A stretch of 64,000 nt of DNA, taken from assembly GCA_947494645.1 (NCBI GenBank), contig CANLVO010000001.1, positions 186,001 to 250,000 on the forward strand, given 5' to 3'. The position numbers were made by a program, and so were the translations under genes. This document shows positions 52,020 to 61,895 of the stretch, in pieces. This DNA comes from an uncultured Litoreibacter sp. GTDB lineage: Bacteria; Pseudomonadota; Alphaproteobacteria; Rhodobacterales; Rhodobacteraceae. The number at the start of each line of letters is the position of its first letter. Position 1 is the first letter of the stretch. Under the pieces are notes generated by a model that had not been told where the DNA came from, ran no database searches, and saw only the letters and a program-made list of their open reading frames with translations.

Positions 52020-53009
52020 TCAGACCATGCCGGTTTGCAATAGGATCTGTTTCCAGATGGCGGTGTCATCAATCAAGGTCCATTCCCGACGCAGCCCATA
52101 GGGGCCAAATTCAGCATGGGTGATACCCATCACGTGGATATGCGCTCCGGTGGGTCCACCAAATCGCCCCCAGCCATCATGCAAGCCATCCAAGGACCAC
52201 CGCACAGCAGCGCGAAGCGGCATGTCCGGATCATCGCGGCCAATCTGATGGTGAACGGTAAATCGGGCCGACGGAAGAGACGCCCGGAACGGCAGCCAGA
52301 ACCGGTCGGCACCATCGTGGCCGTAGGCGGTGACATAACCCGGATAAGCAAGCGTCGCCGCGCGGTCATACCCGTCAGAAATTGCAGAGAACTCCGCCTG
52401 CATCATCCGGGACAGCAAGCTAGCAAGCCGCTCGCCTGCTTCGTGATTATTGCCGTCACCATTGTAAGGGCCGCTAATATCAATGGCCGGTGAAAACGGT
52501 TTGACGCAGGCTTCAGCTCCCCCTTCGCGCGCGATTTGGCTACGTGTCCAGCTTTCGATATTGTGACCCATCTGCAAGACAATCGCAGCCTGATCGCGGA
52601 CCAGCCATTCGTCATACACAGCGTTTTGGGTGCAGTAACAATCGGCTAAAATCCGGTAACGCAACGTCCGCCCTGTTGGCGGTCCGTATGCGCCTGCACC
52701 AGTATGTGTGGCCGTACAAATCAGCCGATGAGACGACAGAAACCCTCCCGGTGCTGGGGACCAGATGACGTCTTCGCCCGGAAGCTCACGATCTGGAAAT
52801 TCCGCCAAAGTGGCCATGGTGGCGGCAATAATCCCTTGATTGCCCTGAACAATGCTGGCCGGTGACCGAACAATCAGATCATCTGCGTAGTATTTTTTCA
52901 GCGTGCCGATTTGGCGCTCTTCCCAAATCTCAGAGGTAATGCCGTTGATATAATGGGGGACGTCGCGCCATCGCGGATCGAAACCGTCCAATTCAGGGCC
53001 GCGCATCAT
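52020..53009 (-). CDS. Two-domain SnoaL/NTF2-like protein
   Basis: About 329 residues that fold as two SnoaL-like (polyketide cyclase/NTF2-like) domains: the first with [20 protein letters not shown] and [18 protein letters not shown], the second with [20 protein letters not shown] and [20 protein letters not shown]. Domain duplications of this type carry out small hydrolase or isomerase steps, but the active site cannot be read. Starts at 53036, 53009 and 53006 are possible; 53009 (MMRGPELDG) overlaps truA by 17 bp. Unknown substrate. Confidence 0.75.
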   Translation of the reverse strand: MMRGPELDGFDPRWRDVPHYINGITSEIWEERQIGTLKKYYADDLIVRSPASIVQGNQGIIAATMATLAEFPDRELPGEDVIWSPAPGGFLSSHRLICTATHTGAGAYGPPTGRTLRYRILADCYCTQNAVYDEWLVRDQAAIVLQMGHNIESWTRSQIAREGGAEACVKPFSPAIDISGPYNGDGNNHEAGERLASLLSRMMQAEFSAISDGYDRAATLAYPGYVTAYGHDGADRFWLPFRASLPSARFTVHHQIGRDDPDMPLRAAVRWSLDGLHDGWGRFGGPTGAHIHVMGITHAEFGPYGLRREWTLIDDTAIWKQILLQTGMV

Positions 53010-53781
53010 ACACACCTGTAAACGGGTCATGGTCATACTGCACTTGGCTCAAATACAGCCCCTGCGGCGGGCAGACGGGCCCGCAAGCAGAACGATCGCG
53101 TGCGTCAAGCGCCCGTTGCATCTGAGCTGGTTCCCAAGAGCCGGTGCCAACTTGCACAAGGGAGCCAACAAAGCTCCGGATTTGGTTGTGCAGGAACGAT
53201 CTGGCGCGGAAATGAAACACGTATTCCGCACCGTAGGGACGGTCTTGTACCTCTATCCGGGCTTCATCGAGTGTTTTGACCGGGCTGGCGGCCTGACAAA
53301 TCGTAGAGCGGAACGTGGTGAAGTCGTGCTTACCGACCAACATAGCTGCGGCCTTCTGCATGGCCTCGATGTCGAGCGAATTGCTGATCTGCCAGACCAG
53401 ACCGCGCTCATGGGCGAGCGGGGCCCGGCGGGACACCAGACGAAACACGTACCTGCGCTCTTTGGCCGAAAAGCGGGCGTGCCAATCCTCGGGCACCTCG
53501 GCGGCCTCCAAAATGGCGATTGGATGTGGCTTCAGATGGTAGTTCAACGCCTCGCTCAGGCGAAACGGCTCCCAAGCGCGGCTCAAATCGGCGTGGGCGA
53601 CCTGACCCGATGCATGCACGCCCGCATCGGTCCGCCCGGCGGCGGCAATCATTTCAAGCCCAGACTCGATCTTGCGCAAAGCGTCCTCGATTGTGCCTTG
53701 AACGGTGGATTGGCCCGGCTGGCGCTGCCAGCCATGAAACGGCGCGCCATTATATTCGATTTTGAGGGCATATCTGGCCAT
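52993..53781 (-). CDS. truA: tRNA pseudouridine(38-40) synthase
   Basis: A 262-residue Tru[21 protein letters not shown] starts the protein, the catalytic Asp52 lies in [16 protein letters not shown], and [20 protein letters not shown] and [10 protein letters not shown] are further family motifs. Modifies U38-40 in the anticodon arm. Its 3' end overlaps the SnoaL-like gene. It is divergent from the YcjX-like gene across 95 bp. Confidence 0.96.
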   Translation of the reverse strand: MARYALKIEYNGAPFHGWQRQPGQSTVQGTIEDALRKIESGLEMIAAAGRTDAGVHASGQVAHADLSRAWEPFRLSEALNYHLKPHPIAILEAAEVPEDWHARFSAKERRYVFRLVSRRAPLAHERGLVWQISNSLDIEAMQKAAAMLVGKHDFTTFRSTICQAASPVKTLDEARIEVQDRPYGAEYVFHFRARSFLHNQIRSFVGSLVQVGTGSWEPAQMQRALDARDRSACGPVCPPQGLYLSQVQYDHDPFTGVYDARP

Positions 53782-53876
53782 AGTGACCGAGTAGCGCGAA
53801 GTTTCCCCGAAACCAAGCCCCTACACAGGCGTGCCACCCGGCCCTATGTAGGGCAGCAGGCAAGGAAAGAGACGCA

Positions 53877-55292
53877 GTGATCATTAACGATATTGTCGAT
53901 GGGGTGAGCCGCCGGATTGAAGGTGCAGCCGAGACGGTGACAGGTGTGTTCGAGCCGACCATCCGGTTGGGCGTCACCGGGTTAAGCCGCGCTGGTAAAA
54001 CGGTGTTTATCACCTCACTCATCGCCAATCTGATGGACCGGGGCCGTATGGGCCAGCTGCAAGGCGCCGCCCATGGCAACATCAAATCGGCCTATCTGCG
54101 CCCCCAGCCTGACGATACGATTGCCCGGTTTGAATACGAAACGCATCTCGCGGCGATGACTGGCCCCGACCCGCATTGGCCCGAGTCGACCCGCACCATT
54201 TCAGAGTTGCGCTTGTCACTGAAAGTGCAGCCCGGCGGGCTTATTGGCACCTTCTCAGGACCGCGGACGGTGCATCTAGACATTGTGGATTATCCCGGCG
54301 AGTGGCTCTTGGATTTGGCGCTGATCGACAAATCCTACGCCGAATGGTCGGCCGACAGCCTTGCGCGTGCCAAAGCACGAACAGCTTCCAAGGAGTATCT
54401 CACCCGGCTTGATACGGTTGATACAGAAACCAAGCTGGAAGAGCCATTGGCGGCAGAGTTGGCCGATTTCTACACCCGGTATTTGCATGACATCCGCGAG
54501 GCCGGGTTTTCGGACGCCACCCCGGGGCGGTTCCTGCTGCCTGGTGAGCTGGAGGGCTCGCCTGTTTTGACCTTCGCACCGTTGCCCGAGCCCGCTTCCC
54601 AGCCTCGCAACTCGCTCTACCGCGAATTCGAGCGTCGCTATGAGGCCTATAAGTCAAAGGTGGTAAAGCCGTTTTTCCGCGATCATTTCAGCCGCATAGA
54701 CCGGCAGGTAGTGCTTGTTGACGCTTTGGGGGCCATTCACGCCGGGCCGCAGGCGCTTGATGCGTTGCGCCAATCCATGGCCGACATTCTGGGCGCGTTC
54801 CGACCGGGACATAGCAGCTGGTTGGGATCGATCCTCTTCGGCAAAAAGGTCGAGAAAATCCTCTTTGCCGCCACCAAGGCCGACCACCTGCACCATGCGC
54901 AGCACGGCGCTTTGACGAATATTATGGAAGCGCTCCTGCGCGAAGCCCGAGATCGCGCCGATTTCGCAGGGGCTGCGACCTCCGCCATGTCCATTGCTGC
55001 CTTGCGCGCCACGATCGAGACGCAAATGACCCATGAGGGGGAGCCGCTTGACGTTGTCCAAGGCAAGTTGCTGTCGACCGGAAAACAGGCTGCGTTCTAC
55101 CCCGGAGCCCTGCCGTCCGATCCGTCCAAGCTACTCAACCCGGCGCGGGATGGTGAAGAGAAATGGCTCGACGCGGACTACTCCGTGATGGCCTTTGCAC
55201 CTGCCGAAATCGAGCTGCAACCGGGCGAAGGGCCGCCACATATCCGGCTGGACCGGGCAGCAGAATTTTTGATTGGGGACAGACTGACATGA
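53877..55292 (+). CDS. YcjX-like P-loop protein (DUF463)
   Basis: A 471-residue protein with the P-loop GLSRAGKTVF (35-44), a switch-like LDIVDYPGEWLLDLALID, and AATKADHLH as the guanine-specificity T/N-K-x-D motif. This is the YcjX family, stress-linked GTPases whose exact role is unknown. The start is GTG 53877. The TIGR01620/YcjF gene overlaps by 4 bp (ATGA, 55289-55292), the usual pairing. Confidence 0.92.
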   Translation: MIINDIVDGVSRRIEGAAETVTGVFEPTIRLGVTGLSRAGKTVFITSLIANLMDRGRMGQLQGAAHGNIKSAYLRPQPDDTIARFEYETHLAAMTGPDPHWPESTRTISELRLSLKVQPGGLIGTFSGPRTVHLDIVDYPGEWLLDLALIDKSYAEWSADSLARAKARTASKEYLTRLDTVDTETKLEEPLAAELADFYTRYLHDIREAGFSDATPGRFLLPGELEGSPVLTFAPLPEPASQPRNSLYREFERRYEAYKSKVVKPFFRDHFSRIDRQVVLVDALGAIHAGPQALDALRQSMADILGAFRPGHSSWLGSILFGKKVEKILFAATKADHLHHAQHGALTNIMEALLREARDRADFAGAATSAMSIAALRATIETQMTHEGEPLDVVQGKLLSTGKQAAFYPGALPSDPSKLLNPARDGEEKWLDADYSVMAFAPAEIELQPGEGPPHIRLDRAAEFLIGDRLT

Positions 55293-56350
55293 GCAAGCCG
55301 CCAAAGAAAAACGGACCGGTCCTCATCGATCTTGAGACAAAGCCTAAGGCGAAGCCCCGCGCCAAGGCCAAGGTAAAAGAGGTGGATGCTGCACCACTCA
55401 CACCCGCAACTGCCCCTGCAGTTCCTGACAGCGATATCCCGGCACCAACCGGACGGGCCATGCAAACCCTTACTCAATTGGGGGCACGGCCCGCCTCCAG
55501 ACTGACGCGGCTGTTCTGGTCCAGTATGGTCGCTTTGCTGGGCTTCTTCGCGTTCGTCGCCGCGTGGAACTTCGTAATGGGGCTCATCACCTCAAACCCG
55601 GTTCTCGGCTGGATCGCTGCAGGACTTGCCGGGCTGTTCTGCTTGGCCCTTCTTCTGGTGGCCGGACGTGAATGGCTGGCCTTGGTACGGCTTAAACGGA
55701 TCGACGGCGTGCGTGCGGAGGCAGACGCAGCCTTGGCCTCGGGTGATCTGAAGGCGGCCCGTGCCACGCGTGACCGGGTCGTGGGGCTTTACAAGGCGCG
55801 ACCAGAACTGGCCGTTGGCCGCGATGCCGTTGCACGGCGCGAGGGTGACAGTTTCGATGCAGAGGCCGTCTTAGGCGTTGTTGAAAAAAACCTGCTGGCC
55901 CCGCTGGATGATGCTGCTCAACAAGAGGTGGAAGCTGCCGCTCGCCAAGTGGCTTTGGTCACCGCCATCGTCCCACTGGCACTGGCTGATCTGATCGCCG
56001 CTCTGACAGCCAACCTGCGCATGATCCGCCGAATTGCGGAGCTTTATGGCGGCCGGTCCGGCACGCTTGGAAACTGGCGGCTGACCCGTGCGGTGATGAC
56101 CCATTTGGTGGCGACAGGCGCGGTTGCGGTGGGCGATGACCTGATCGGCTCCATTGCCGGCGGTGGTGTGCTCGGGCGGGTCTCACGCCGCTTCGGTGAA
56201 GGGGTCATCAATGGAGCACTGACTGCCCGCGTCGGCGTCGCCGCCATCGAGGTTTGCCGCCCATTGCCGTTCGTGTCAGAGGGCAAGCCCTCCGTCAGCA
56301 AGATCATCAAAGGCGCCCTGACCGGCTTGTTTCCCGGCACGGGCACGTAG
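55289..56350 (+). CDS. TIGR01620/YcjF family membrane protein (DUF697)
   Basis: A 353-residue protein starting at MSKPPKKNGPVLIDLE. A Lys/Pro/Ala-rich cytoplasmic start (about 1-60) is followed by two membrane helices (about 72-92 and 100-125) and a C-terminal DUF697 region with the final QVALVTAIVPLALADLIAAL. YcjF is always paired with YcjX. ATGA overlap with that gene. Function unknown; phage-shock-like membrane stress is suggested in enterics. Confidence 0.9.
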   Translation: MSKPPKKNGPVLIDLETKPKAKPRAKAKVKEVDAAPLTPATAPAVPDSDIPAPTGRAMQTLTQLGARPASRLTRLFWSSMVALLGFFAFVAAWNFVMGLITSNPVLGWIAAGLAGLFCLALLLVAGREWLALVRLKRIDGVRAEADAALASGDLKAARATRDRVVGLYKARPELAVGRDAVARREGDSFDAEAVLGVVEKNLLAPLDDAAQQEVEAAARQVALVTAIVPLALADLIAALTANLRMIRRIAELYGGRSGTLGNWRLTRAVMTHLVATGAVAVGDDLIGSIAGGGVLGRVSRRFGEGVINGALTARVGVAAIEVCRPLPFVSEGKPSVSKIIKGALTGLFPGTGT

Positions 56351-56351
56351 C

Positions 56352-57536
56352 TTACGGCGGTGTTAAAGAGCCCAACGGTGGCAGCAGCGTACCACAAACG
56401 AGACGCGTCAAAATGCTTGGCACAGGTTTGATTTGGCTCAGCGGAAAAAACACCCGGTCGCGCAGCTTTGGCAAAAGCAACGAGTCGGATTGATACTGTG
56501 GCGTAAAGGCCCATGACATGGCTTGGTAAATGCGAACATGCCATCGCCGTGCTGCTGCGTAATGGCGAAGGGCAACCGGAATATTCCGCTCACACTCTAG
56601 CGCCTGTGCCAACGCCTGGGCATCCAGAAGCGCCATATTTGCGCCCTGCCCAAGCTGAGGCGAGGCGCGATGTGCACTATCGCCGATAATGGCTAGATGA
56701 TCGCCATAAGGCGCTCTCAAAGTTCCGTGGCTGTAGCGCGCTATTGTCATCTGGTCATGCGATTGGATGGTTCCAAGAAACGGAGCAAACTCTGGCCATA
56801 AGTCTGAGGCTTCCGCCTTCCAGTGATCGAGCGGCGCTTCGCGCCAAGCGCCATAGGCCTCGCGCGGCATTGACCAGAAAATCGCAGTTTGCTGCTGCGA
56901 ACCGCCCGGGAGCGTGCCACACGGAAGAACACCCATCATCCGGTCGGCGCGGCGGTAGCTTTGTGTGAGTTGGTTACGCGGAAGATCTGTCGTCTTGGGC
57001 CACGGCACCGTGCCCCAGATTGCGCCGTAAGGCAGGGGTTTTGCATTCATGTGGCCCACTACACCGGCCGCGCCTGAGGCATCGACGATCAGGTCGAACC
57101 ATGGCGACCGCGCGCCGTTTGCGAAACTCAGATGATGAGGCGTGAGCGCGGTGACCCTGTGGTTTGGAACCAACGTGATGCCAGCGGCCTCGGCCGCATC
57201 AAGTACGGCCTGAAACAGACTAGCGCGATGAATTGCAAGACCATATGTCTCACCCGTCCCGCTGTTGTCGTACCAGACGTCCAACACCCGTGCGCCGCTG
57301 TCGCTCTCATGACCCAGCATCCGAGTGATCTTGTTGCCTGCGGAGCGGGCTGCTGCTCCGGCCCCGATGGCGTCAAGCACGGCAAGCCCCACAGGCTGAA
57401 TTACCAACCCCGACCCAACAGGGCGCGGGGCGTCGAACTGGTCATAGACCGTGATCGCATGACCCTGACGGGCGAGGAAGGCCGCGGCGGCCAGGCCGCC
57501 GATACCTGCCCCTGCAATGGCGATGTTAAGGCTCAT
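56352..57536 (-). CDS. FAD-dependent monooxygenase (NAD(P)-binding, PHBH fold)
   Basis: A 394-residue flavoprotein: IAIAGAGIGGLAAAAFLARQ binds the FAD ADP part, DLIVDASGAAGV follows, and LAIIGDSAHRASPQLGQGAN is the GD motif with the flavin-holding residues. Relatives hydroxylate aromatic acids such as salicylate or 6-hydroxynicotinate; the substrate is not clear. It stops 2 bp from the convergent TIGR01620 gene and is divergent from ileS. Confidence 0.88.
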   Translation of the reverse strand: MSLNIAIAGAGIGGLAAAAFLARQGHAITVYDQFDAPRPVGSGLVIQPVGLAVLDAIGAGAAARSAGNKITRMLGHESDSGARVLDVWYDNSGTGETYGLAIHRASLFQAVLDAAEAAGITLVPNHRVTALTPHHLSFANGARSPWFDLIVDASGAAGVVGHMNAKPLPYGAIWGTVPWPKTTDLPRNQLTQSYRRADRMMGVLPCGTLPGGSQQQTAIFWSMPREAYGAWREAPLDHWKAEASDLWPEFAPFLGTIQSHDQMTIARYSHGTLRAPYGDHLAIIGDSAHRASPQLGQGANMALLDAQALAQALECERNIPVALRHYAAARRWHVRIYQAMSWAFTPQYQSDSLLLPKLRDRVFFPLSQIKPVPSILTRLVCGTLLPPLGSLTPP

Positions 57537-57752
57537 GATGGCAGTGATACGCGGTTTGCTGCAGGGCGCAATGCGACACTGGACCCTCTACACCGACCCT
57601 TGTATAGGAAGGCTATGCTGACACTTTGCCGCATCATACGAATTACAACCCCGGCGCTCTGATTCAGATGAGACGCCGGGCCAAGGTGTTTGAGACGCTC
57701 GCACCGCCCTCTTTTCGACATTCCCGAACACGACTACAAAAGGACGCCTGAA

Positions 57753-60656
57753 ATGTGCGCCGACACGCCTGAAGTGAACTACAAAGACACCCTGAACCTG
57801 CCAAAGACCGATTTCCCGATGCGCGCGGGCCTGCCCAACCGGGAGCCGGGCTGGCTGGAGCGCTGGGCTCAGATCGGGGTCTACGACCGGTTGCGCGAAG
57901 GCGCTGAAGGCCGCAAGCCGTTCACGTTGCATGACGGCCCGCCCTATGCAAACGGGCATCTGCATATCGGGCACGCGCTGAACAAAATTCTGAAAGATAT
58001 GGTGGTTCGCAGCCAGCAGATGATGGGCCGCGACGCGCGTTATATCCCCGGCTGGGACTGCCACGGTCTGCCTATCGAGTGGAAGATCGAGGAGAAATAC
58101 CGCTCGAAAGGCCGCGACAAGGACGCGGTCGATGTCGTCGAGTTTCGGCAAGAATGCCGCGCCTTTGCAGAAGGCTGGGTCGACATCCAGCGCGAGGAGT
58201 TCAAGCGGCTGGGCGTCACGGGCAACTGGGATGATCCATATCTGACGATGAACTTCCATGCAGAGCGGGTCATCGCGGAAGAATTTCAGAAATTCCTGAT
58301 GAACGGGACGCTCTATCAGGGCTCGAAACCCGTGATGTGGTCGCCCGTGGAGAAAACCGCGCTGGCGGAGGCGGAGGTCGAGTATCACGACCGCCAGACC
58401 GAAGCGATCTGGGTGAAGTTTCCAGTGATCAAGGGCGATGACGCGCTGGGCAAGGCGACGGTCGTGATCTTTACCACGACCCCTTGGACCATCCCGCAAA
58501 ACCGCGCGGTGTGCTTTGGACCGGGGATCTCTTACGGGCTTTACGAGGTTACAGGTAGGCCCGAGGAGTGCTGGGCGGCCATCGGTGATCGCTACATCCT
58601 GGCCGACGCAATGGCTGAGGAAGTGCTAGGCCTCGCCCGGCTTGAGGACGGCATGTACCGTCGGCTCAGCGATGTTTCGGCGGATCAACTGGCAGCGCTG
58701 TCCTGCGCCCACCCGCTGCGCGGGGCAGAGGGCGCGGATGGCGAATGGGACTACGATATCCCCTTGCTGCCGGGGGATCATGTCACCGATGACGCGGGCA
58801 CCGGGCTGGTGCACACGGCGCCCAGCCACGGGGATGACGACTATGCGGTTGGCGTCAAGCACGGGTTGGAGATGACCTACAATGTGCGTGACGACAGCTC
58901 CTATCGCGACGACCTGCCGTTTTTTGCAGGCGAGGTGATCATCAGGCCAAATGGCAAGCCAGGCAACGCCAACAAGGTGGTAAATGCCAAGCTGATCGAG
59001 CGGGGCGCTATGCTGGCCTCAAAGCGCATCACCCTTTCGGATGCCCATAGTTGGCGCTCGAAAGCGCCTGTCATCCGTCTGAACCGCCCACAATGGTTCG
59101 CTGCCATCGACAAACCGGTGGGCGATGGGCAAGACACGTACGGCAAGACAATCCGTGAGCGCGCTTTGCGCAGCATTGATGAGCTGGTCACCTGGACCCC
59201 GCAAACCGGGCGCAACCGGCTGCATTCCATGATCGAGGCACGGCCTGATTGGGTGCTGTCGCGCCAACGCGCCTGGGGCGTGCCCTTGACTGTGTTCACC
59301 AAGACAGGCGCGGATATCGCAGATGACGACTACCTGCTGCGCAATGAAGAAGTGAACGCGCGCATCCTAGAGGCTTTCGAGGCCGAGGGCGCGGATGCGT
59401 GGTACAAGGACGGCGCGAAAGAGCGGTTCCTCAGCGGCATCGTGAACCCTGAAGACTACACCCAAGTGATGGACATTCTTGACGTCTGGTTCGACAGCGG
59501 CTCTACCCATGCCTTCACCCTGCGCGACCGTGAAGACGGGTCAGAGGACGGGTTGGCGGACTTGTATCTGGAAGGCACCGACCAGCATCGCGGGTGGTTC
59601 CACTCCTCGCTCCTGCAGGCCTGTGGCACGATGGGTCACGCCCCTTATCGCGGGGTGCTAACCCACGGGTTCACGCTGGACGAGAAGGGCATGAAGATGT
59701 CCAAATCCATCGGCAACACCATCGTGCCCGAAAAGATCGTCAAGCAATATGGGGCCGACATCCTGCGCCTCTGGGTCTCGCAAACCGACTTTACACTGGA
59801 CCAGCGCATCGGTGACGAAATTCTGAAAGGCGTCGCCGACAGCTATCGTCGCCTGCGAAACACGATGCGCTTCATGCTGGGCTCGCTCAACGACTTCTCG
59901 GAAAGCGACCGGGTGGAACCCGCCGACATGCCTGAGCTAGAGCGCTGGGTCCTGCACCGCTTATCCGAGCTCGATCAGGTGGTGCGTGAAGGCTATGACA
60001 AATACGATTTCCAAGGCGTGTTTCAGGCGGTGTTTACCTTTGCCACGGTGGACCTGTCGGCCTTCTATTTCGACATCCGCAAGGACGCGCTTTACTGTGA
60101 CGGCGACACGGAACGCCGCCGCGCGGCGCGCACGGTTCTGGACATTCTGTACCATCGCCTGACGACATGGCTGGCCCCGGTTCTGGTCTTTACCTGCGAA
60201 GAGCTGTGGTTGGAGCGTTTCCCAGGCGAAGACAGCTCGGTGCATTTGACGGATATCCCTGAGACGCCACAGGCCTGGCGTGACGACGCCTTGGCTGCCA
60301 AATGGGCGACCGTGCGCCGCGTGCGCCGGGTGGTCACCGGCGCGTTAGAGGTCGAGCGCACCGCCAAAGTGATCGGCTCCTCGCTGGAGGCGGGACCTGT
60401 CGTCCACGTGGACGTCGCTGCTCAAGAGGTGCTTCGCTCAGTCAGCTTCGACGACATGTGCATCACCTCGGCGATTTCGGTAACTACGGAAGCCGCGCCT
60501 GAAGGGGCGTTCACGCTGGATGATGTGGCGGATGTGGCCGTGGTCTTTGCAAAGGCAGAGGGCGAGAAGTGCCAACGCTGCTGGAAGATCCTGCCCGACG
60601 TCGGAACGCATGACCATGCGGGCACTTGTGCAAGGTGCAATGAGGCCATCGGCTGA
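57753..60656 (+). CDS. ileS: Isoleucyl-tRNA synthetase
   Basis: A 967-residue class Ia synthetase. PPYANGHLHIGHALNKILKD carries the HIGH motif, GWDCHGLPIEWKIEEKYR is family-typical, the editing (CP1) domain lies in the middle with FTTTPWTIPQNRAV, and KGMKMSKSIGN is the KMSKS motif. The C-terminal zinc-finger CQRCWKI ... CARC is complete. The start MCADTPEVNYKDTLN is preferred over 57690 because AAAAGGA lies ten bases before it and homologues begin there. The stop overlaps the ogt ATG (TGATG). Confidence 0.97.
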   Translation: MCADTPEVNYKDTLNLPKTDFPMRAGLPNREPGWLERWAQIGVYDRLREGAEGRKPFTLHDGPPYANGHLHIGHALNKILKDMVVRSQQMMGRDARYIPGWDCHGLPIEWKIEEKYRSKGRDKDAVDVVEFRQECRAFAEGWVDIQREEFKRLGVTGNWDDPYLTMNFHAERVIAEEFQKFLMNGTLYQGSKPVMWSPVEKTALAEAEVEYHDRQTEAIWVKFPVIKGDDALGKATVVIFTTTPWTIPQNRAVCFGPGISYGLYEVTGRPEECWAAIGDRYILADAMAEEVLGLARLEDGMYRRLSDVSADQLAALSCAHPLRGAEGADGEWDYDIPLLPGDHVTDDAGTGLVHTAPSHGDDDYAVGVKHGLEMTYNVRDDSSYRDDLPFFAGEVIIRPNGKPGNANKVVNAKLIERGAMLASKRITLSDAHSWRSKAPVIRLNRPQWFAAIDKPVGDGQDTYGKTIRERALRSIDELVTWTPQTGRNRLHSMIEARPDWVLSRQRAWGVPLTVFTKTGADIADDDYLLRNEEVNARILEAFEAEGADAWYKDGAKERFLSGIVNPEDYTQVMDILDVWFDSGSTHAFTLRDREDGSEDGLADLYLEGTDQHRGWFHSSLLQACGTMGHAPYRGVLTHGFTLDEKGMKMSKSIGNTIVPEKIVKQYGADILRLWVSQTDFTLDQRIGDEILKGVADSYRRLRNTMRFMLGSLNDFSESDRVEPADMPELERWVLHRLSELDQVVREGYDKYDFQGVFQAVFTFATVDLSAFYFDIRKDALYCDGDTERRRAARTVLDILYHRLTTWLAPVLVFTCEELWLERFPGEDSSVHLTDIPETPQAWRDDALAAKWATVRRVRRVVTGALEVERTAKVIGSSLEAGPVVHVDVAAQEVLRSVSFDDMCITSAISVTTEAAPEGAFTLDDVADVAVVFAKAEGEKCQRCWKILPDVGTHDHAGTCARCNEAIG

Positions 60657-61108
60657 TGAAGGCCGGGCTGTCCTCTCCGGTTGGGCCGCTCACGCTGATC
60701 GAGCGGGACGGCGGCATTGCCGAGCTGGAGTGGGACGCCTCGGGCGGACAGGCGGAGACACCTTTACTACGCGAAGCAGTGGCCGAGCTTGAGGCGTATT
60801 TTGCGGGCAAACTCAAAGAGTTCTCCGTCCCGTTAAAGCCCCGAGGCTCGGCGTTTCAGCAGCAGTTTTATGCGGCTCTGAGGGCGATCCCCTTCGGTGA
60901 AACACGGACCTACGGTGATCTGGCGGGGGAGCTCGGCGTCTCAGCTCAGGCGATAGGGCAGGCCTGCGGCGCGAACCCGTTGGCGATCATGATCCCCTGT
61001 CACCGCGTTCTGGGCGCAACCTCTCTTGGGGGATTTTCCGGGCGCGGCGGTGTTGAGGCGAAGGTGGCTTTGCTCAAGCTAGAAGGGGCTGCCGGCTTGC
61101 TGATCTAG
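60656..61108 (+). CDS. ogt: Methylated-DNA--[protein]-cysteine S-methyltransferase
   Basis: A 150-residue suicide DNA-repair protein that takes the alkyl group from O6-methylguanine. The accepting Cys115 lies in IPCHRVLG; RTYGDLAGELGVSAQAIGQA is the helix-turn-helix and GFSGRGGVEAKVALLKLEG ends the domain. The N-terminal Ada-type regulatory part is absent, so it is the Ogt/MGMT form. Coupled to ileS (TGATG). Confidence 0.92.
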   Translation: MKAGLSSPVGPLTLIERDGGIAELEWDASGGQAETPLLREAVAELEAYFAGKLKEFSVPLKPRGSAFQQQFYAALRAIPFGETRTYGDLAGELGVSAQAIGQACGANPLAIMIPCHRVLGATSLGGFSGRGGVEAKVALLKLEGAAGLLI

Positions 61109-61800
61109 GCGCTGCGCTGCGGGATGACCTGCTGCGCGACGCCGGCAAAGAGCAGATAGATTGAGGTCAAGATCAGCCCCCAATGCGCCCAGCTTTGAGG
61201 ATCGAAATTCACCCACGCTGCCCAGCCTGCGAAGAAGGTCCAGCCCAGCGCCATCGGCAGGGTGACCACGCGCCACCGTTCTGTGCGGACCGGGTGGACG
61301 AATTTCAACGGCAGGAACATCGCGACGGCCAGCACGGTGACAAGCACCAAGATGATCCAGAAATTCGGCTCGAGAGCGAAAACAACGACGGCCACCATGT
61401 TCCAGCATCCCGGGAAGCCCGAGAATGAATTATCCTTTGTTTTCATACGTGTGTCGCAGAAATACATGGCAGAGGCGAAGGTGATGACGATGATCACGAA
61501 CCAGCCGGTCCACCCTTCGAACAACCCTGATTTAAACAGGGCAAAGGCCGGGATGAACACGTAAGTCAGGTAATCGATGATCAGGTCGAGCAGCACGCCG
61601 TCAAACTGCGGTGCGTATTTCTTGACGTTGTACTTGCGCGCCAACGGCCCATCGATGCCGTCGACCCCAAACGCGACAACCAGCCAGACGAACATAATCG
61701 CCCATTTGCCGTCTACGGCTGCGAGCATGGCAAGCATCGCAAAGACCGCGCCGGTTGCGGTCAAAAGATGGACGGAAAGGGCTTTGATTTGCGGTGTCAT
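61105..61800 (-). CDS. pcs: Phosphatidylcholine synthase
   Basis: A 231-residue CDP-alcohol phosphatidyltransferase that joins choline to CDP-diacylglycerol. The motif D50-G-x2-A-R, then G68-x3-D72-x3-D76, is complete (GIDGPLAR ... FDGVLLDLIID). About eight membrane helices. The start at MTPQIKALS is preferred over 61830. This enzyme marks bacteria with PC in their membranes, as in rhizobia and Rhodobacterales. It converges on ogt (4 bp overlap). Its start lies only 38 bp after the terminator of the gene before. Confidence 0.92.
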   Translation of the reverse strand: MTPQIKALSVHLLTATGAVFAMLAMLAAVDGKWAIMFVWLVVAFGVDGIDGPLARKYNVKKYAPQFDGVLLDLIIDYLTYVFIPAFALFKSGLFEGWTGWFVIIVITFASAMYFCDTRMKTKDNSFSGFPGCWNMVAVVVFALEPNFWIILVLVTVLAVAMFLPLKFVHPVRTERWRVVTLPMALGWTFFAGWAAWVNFDPQSWAHWGLILTSIYLLFAGVAQQVIPQRSA

Positions 61801-61838
61801 CGGGCGTTCATGCCGGAATTGGCAGGCCAATGCAACGA

Positions 61839-61874
61839 AAAGCCCCCGCCAGAGGATGCTCTGACGGGGGCTTT
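61839..61874 (-). terminator. Rho-independent terminator of the cytochrome P460-like gene
   Basis: A 16-bp stem with one mismatch (61839-61854 with 61859-61874) and a 4-base loop, GC-rich at its base and followed on the minus strand by TTTT. It ends the P460 gene 22 bp after its stop. Confidence 0.9.
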
Positions 61875-61895
61875 GAATTCTTAAGAAGACGGCTC

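Noticed and set aside
57588-58499. 303-codon minus-strand frame
   Set aside because: Antisense to the start of ileS (HIGH motif region); composition not protein-like.
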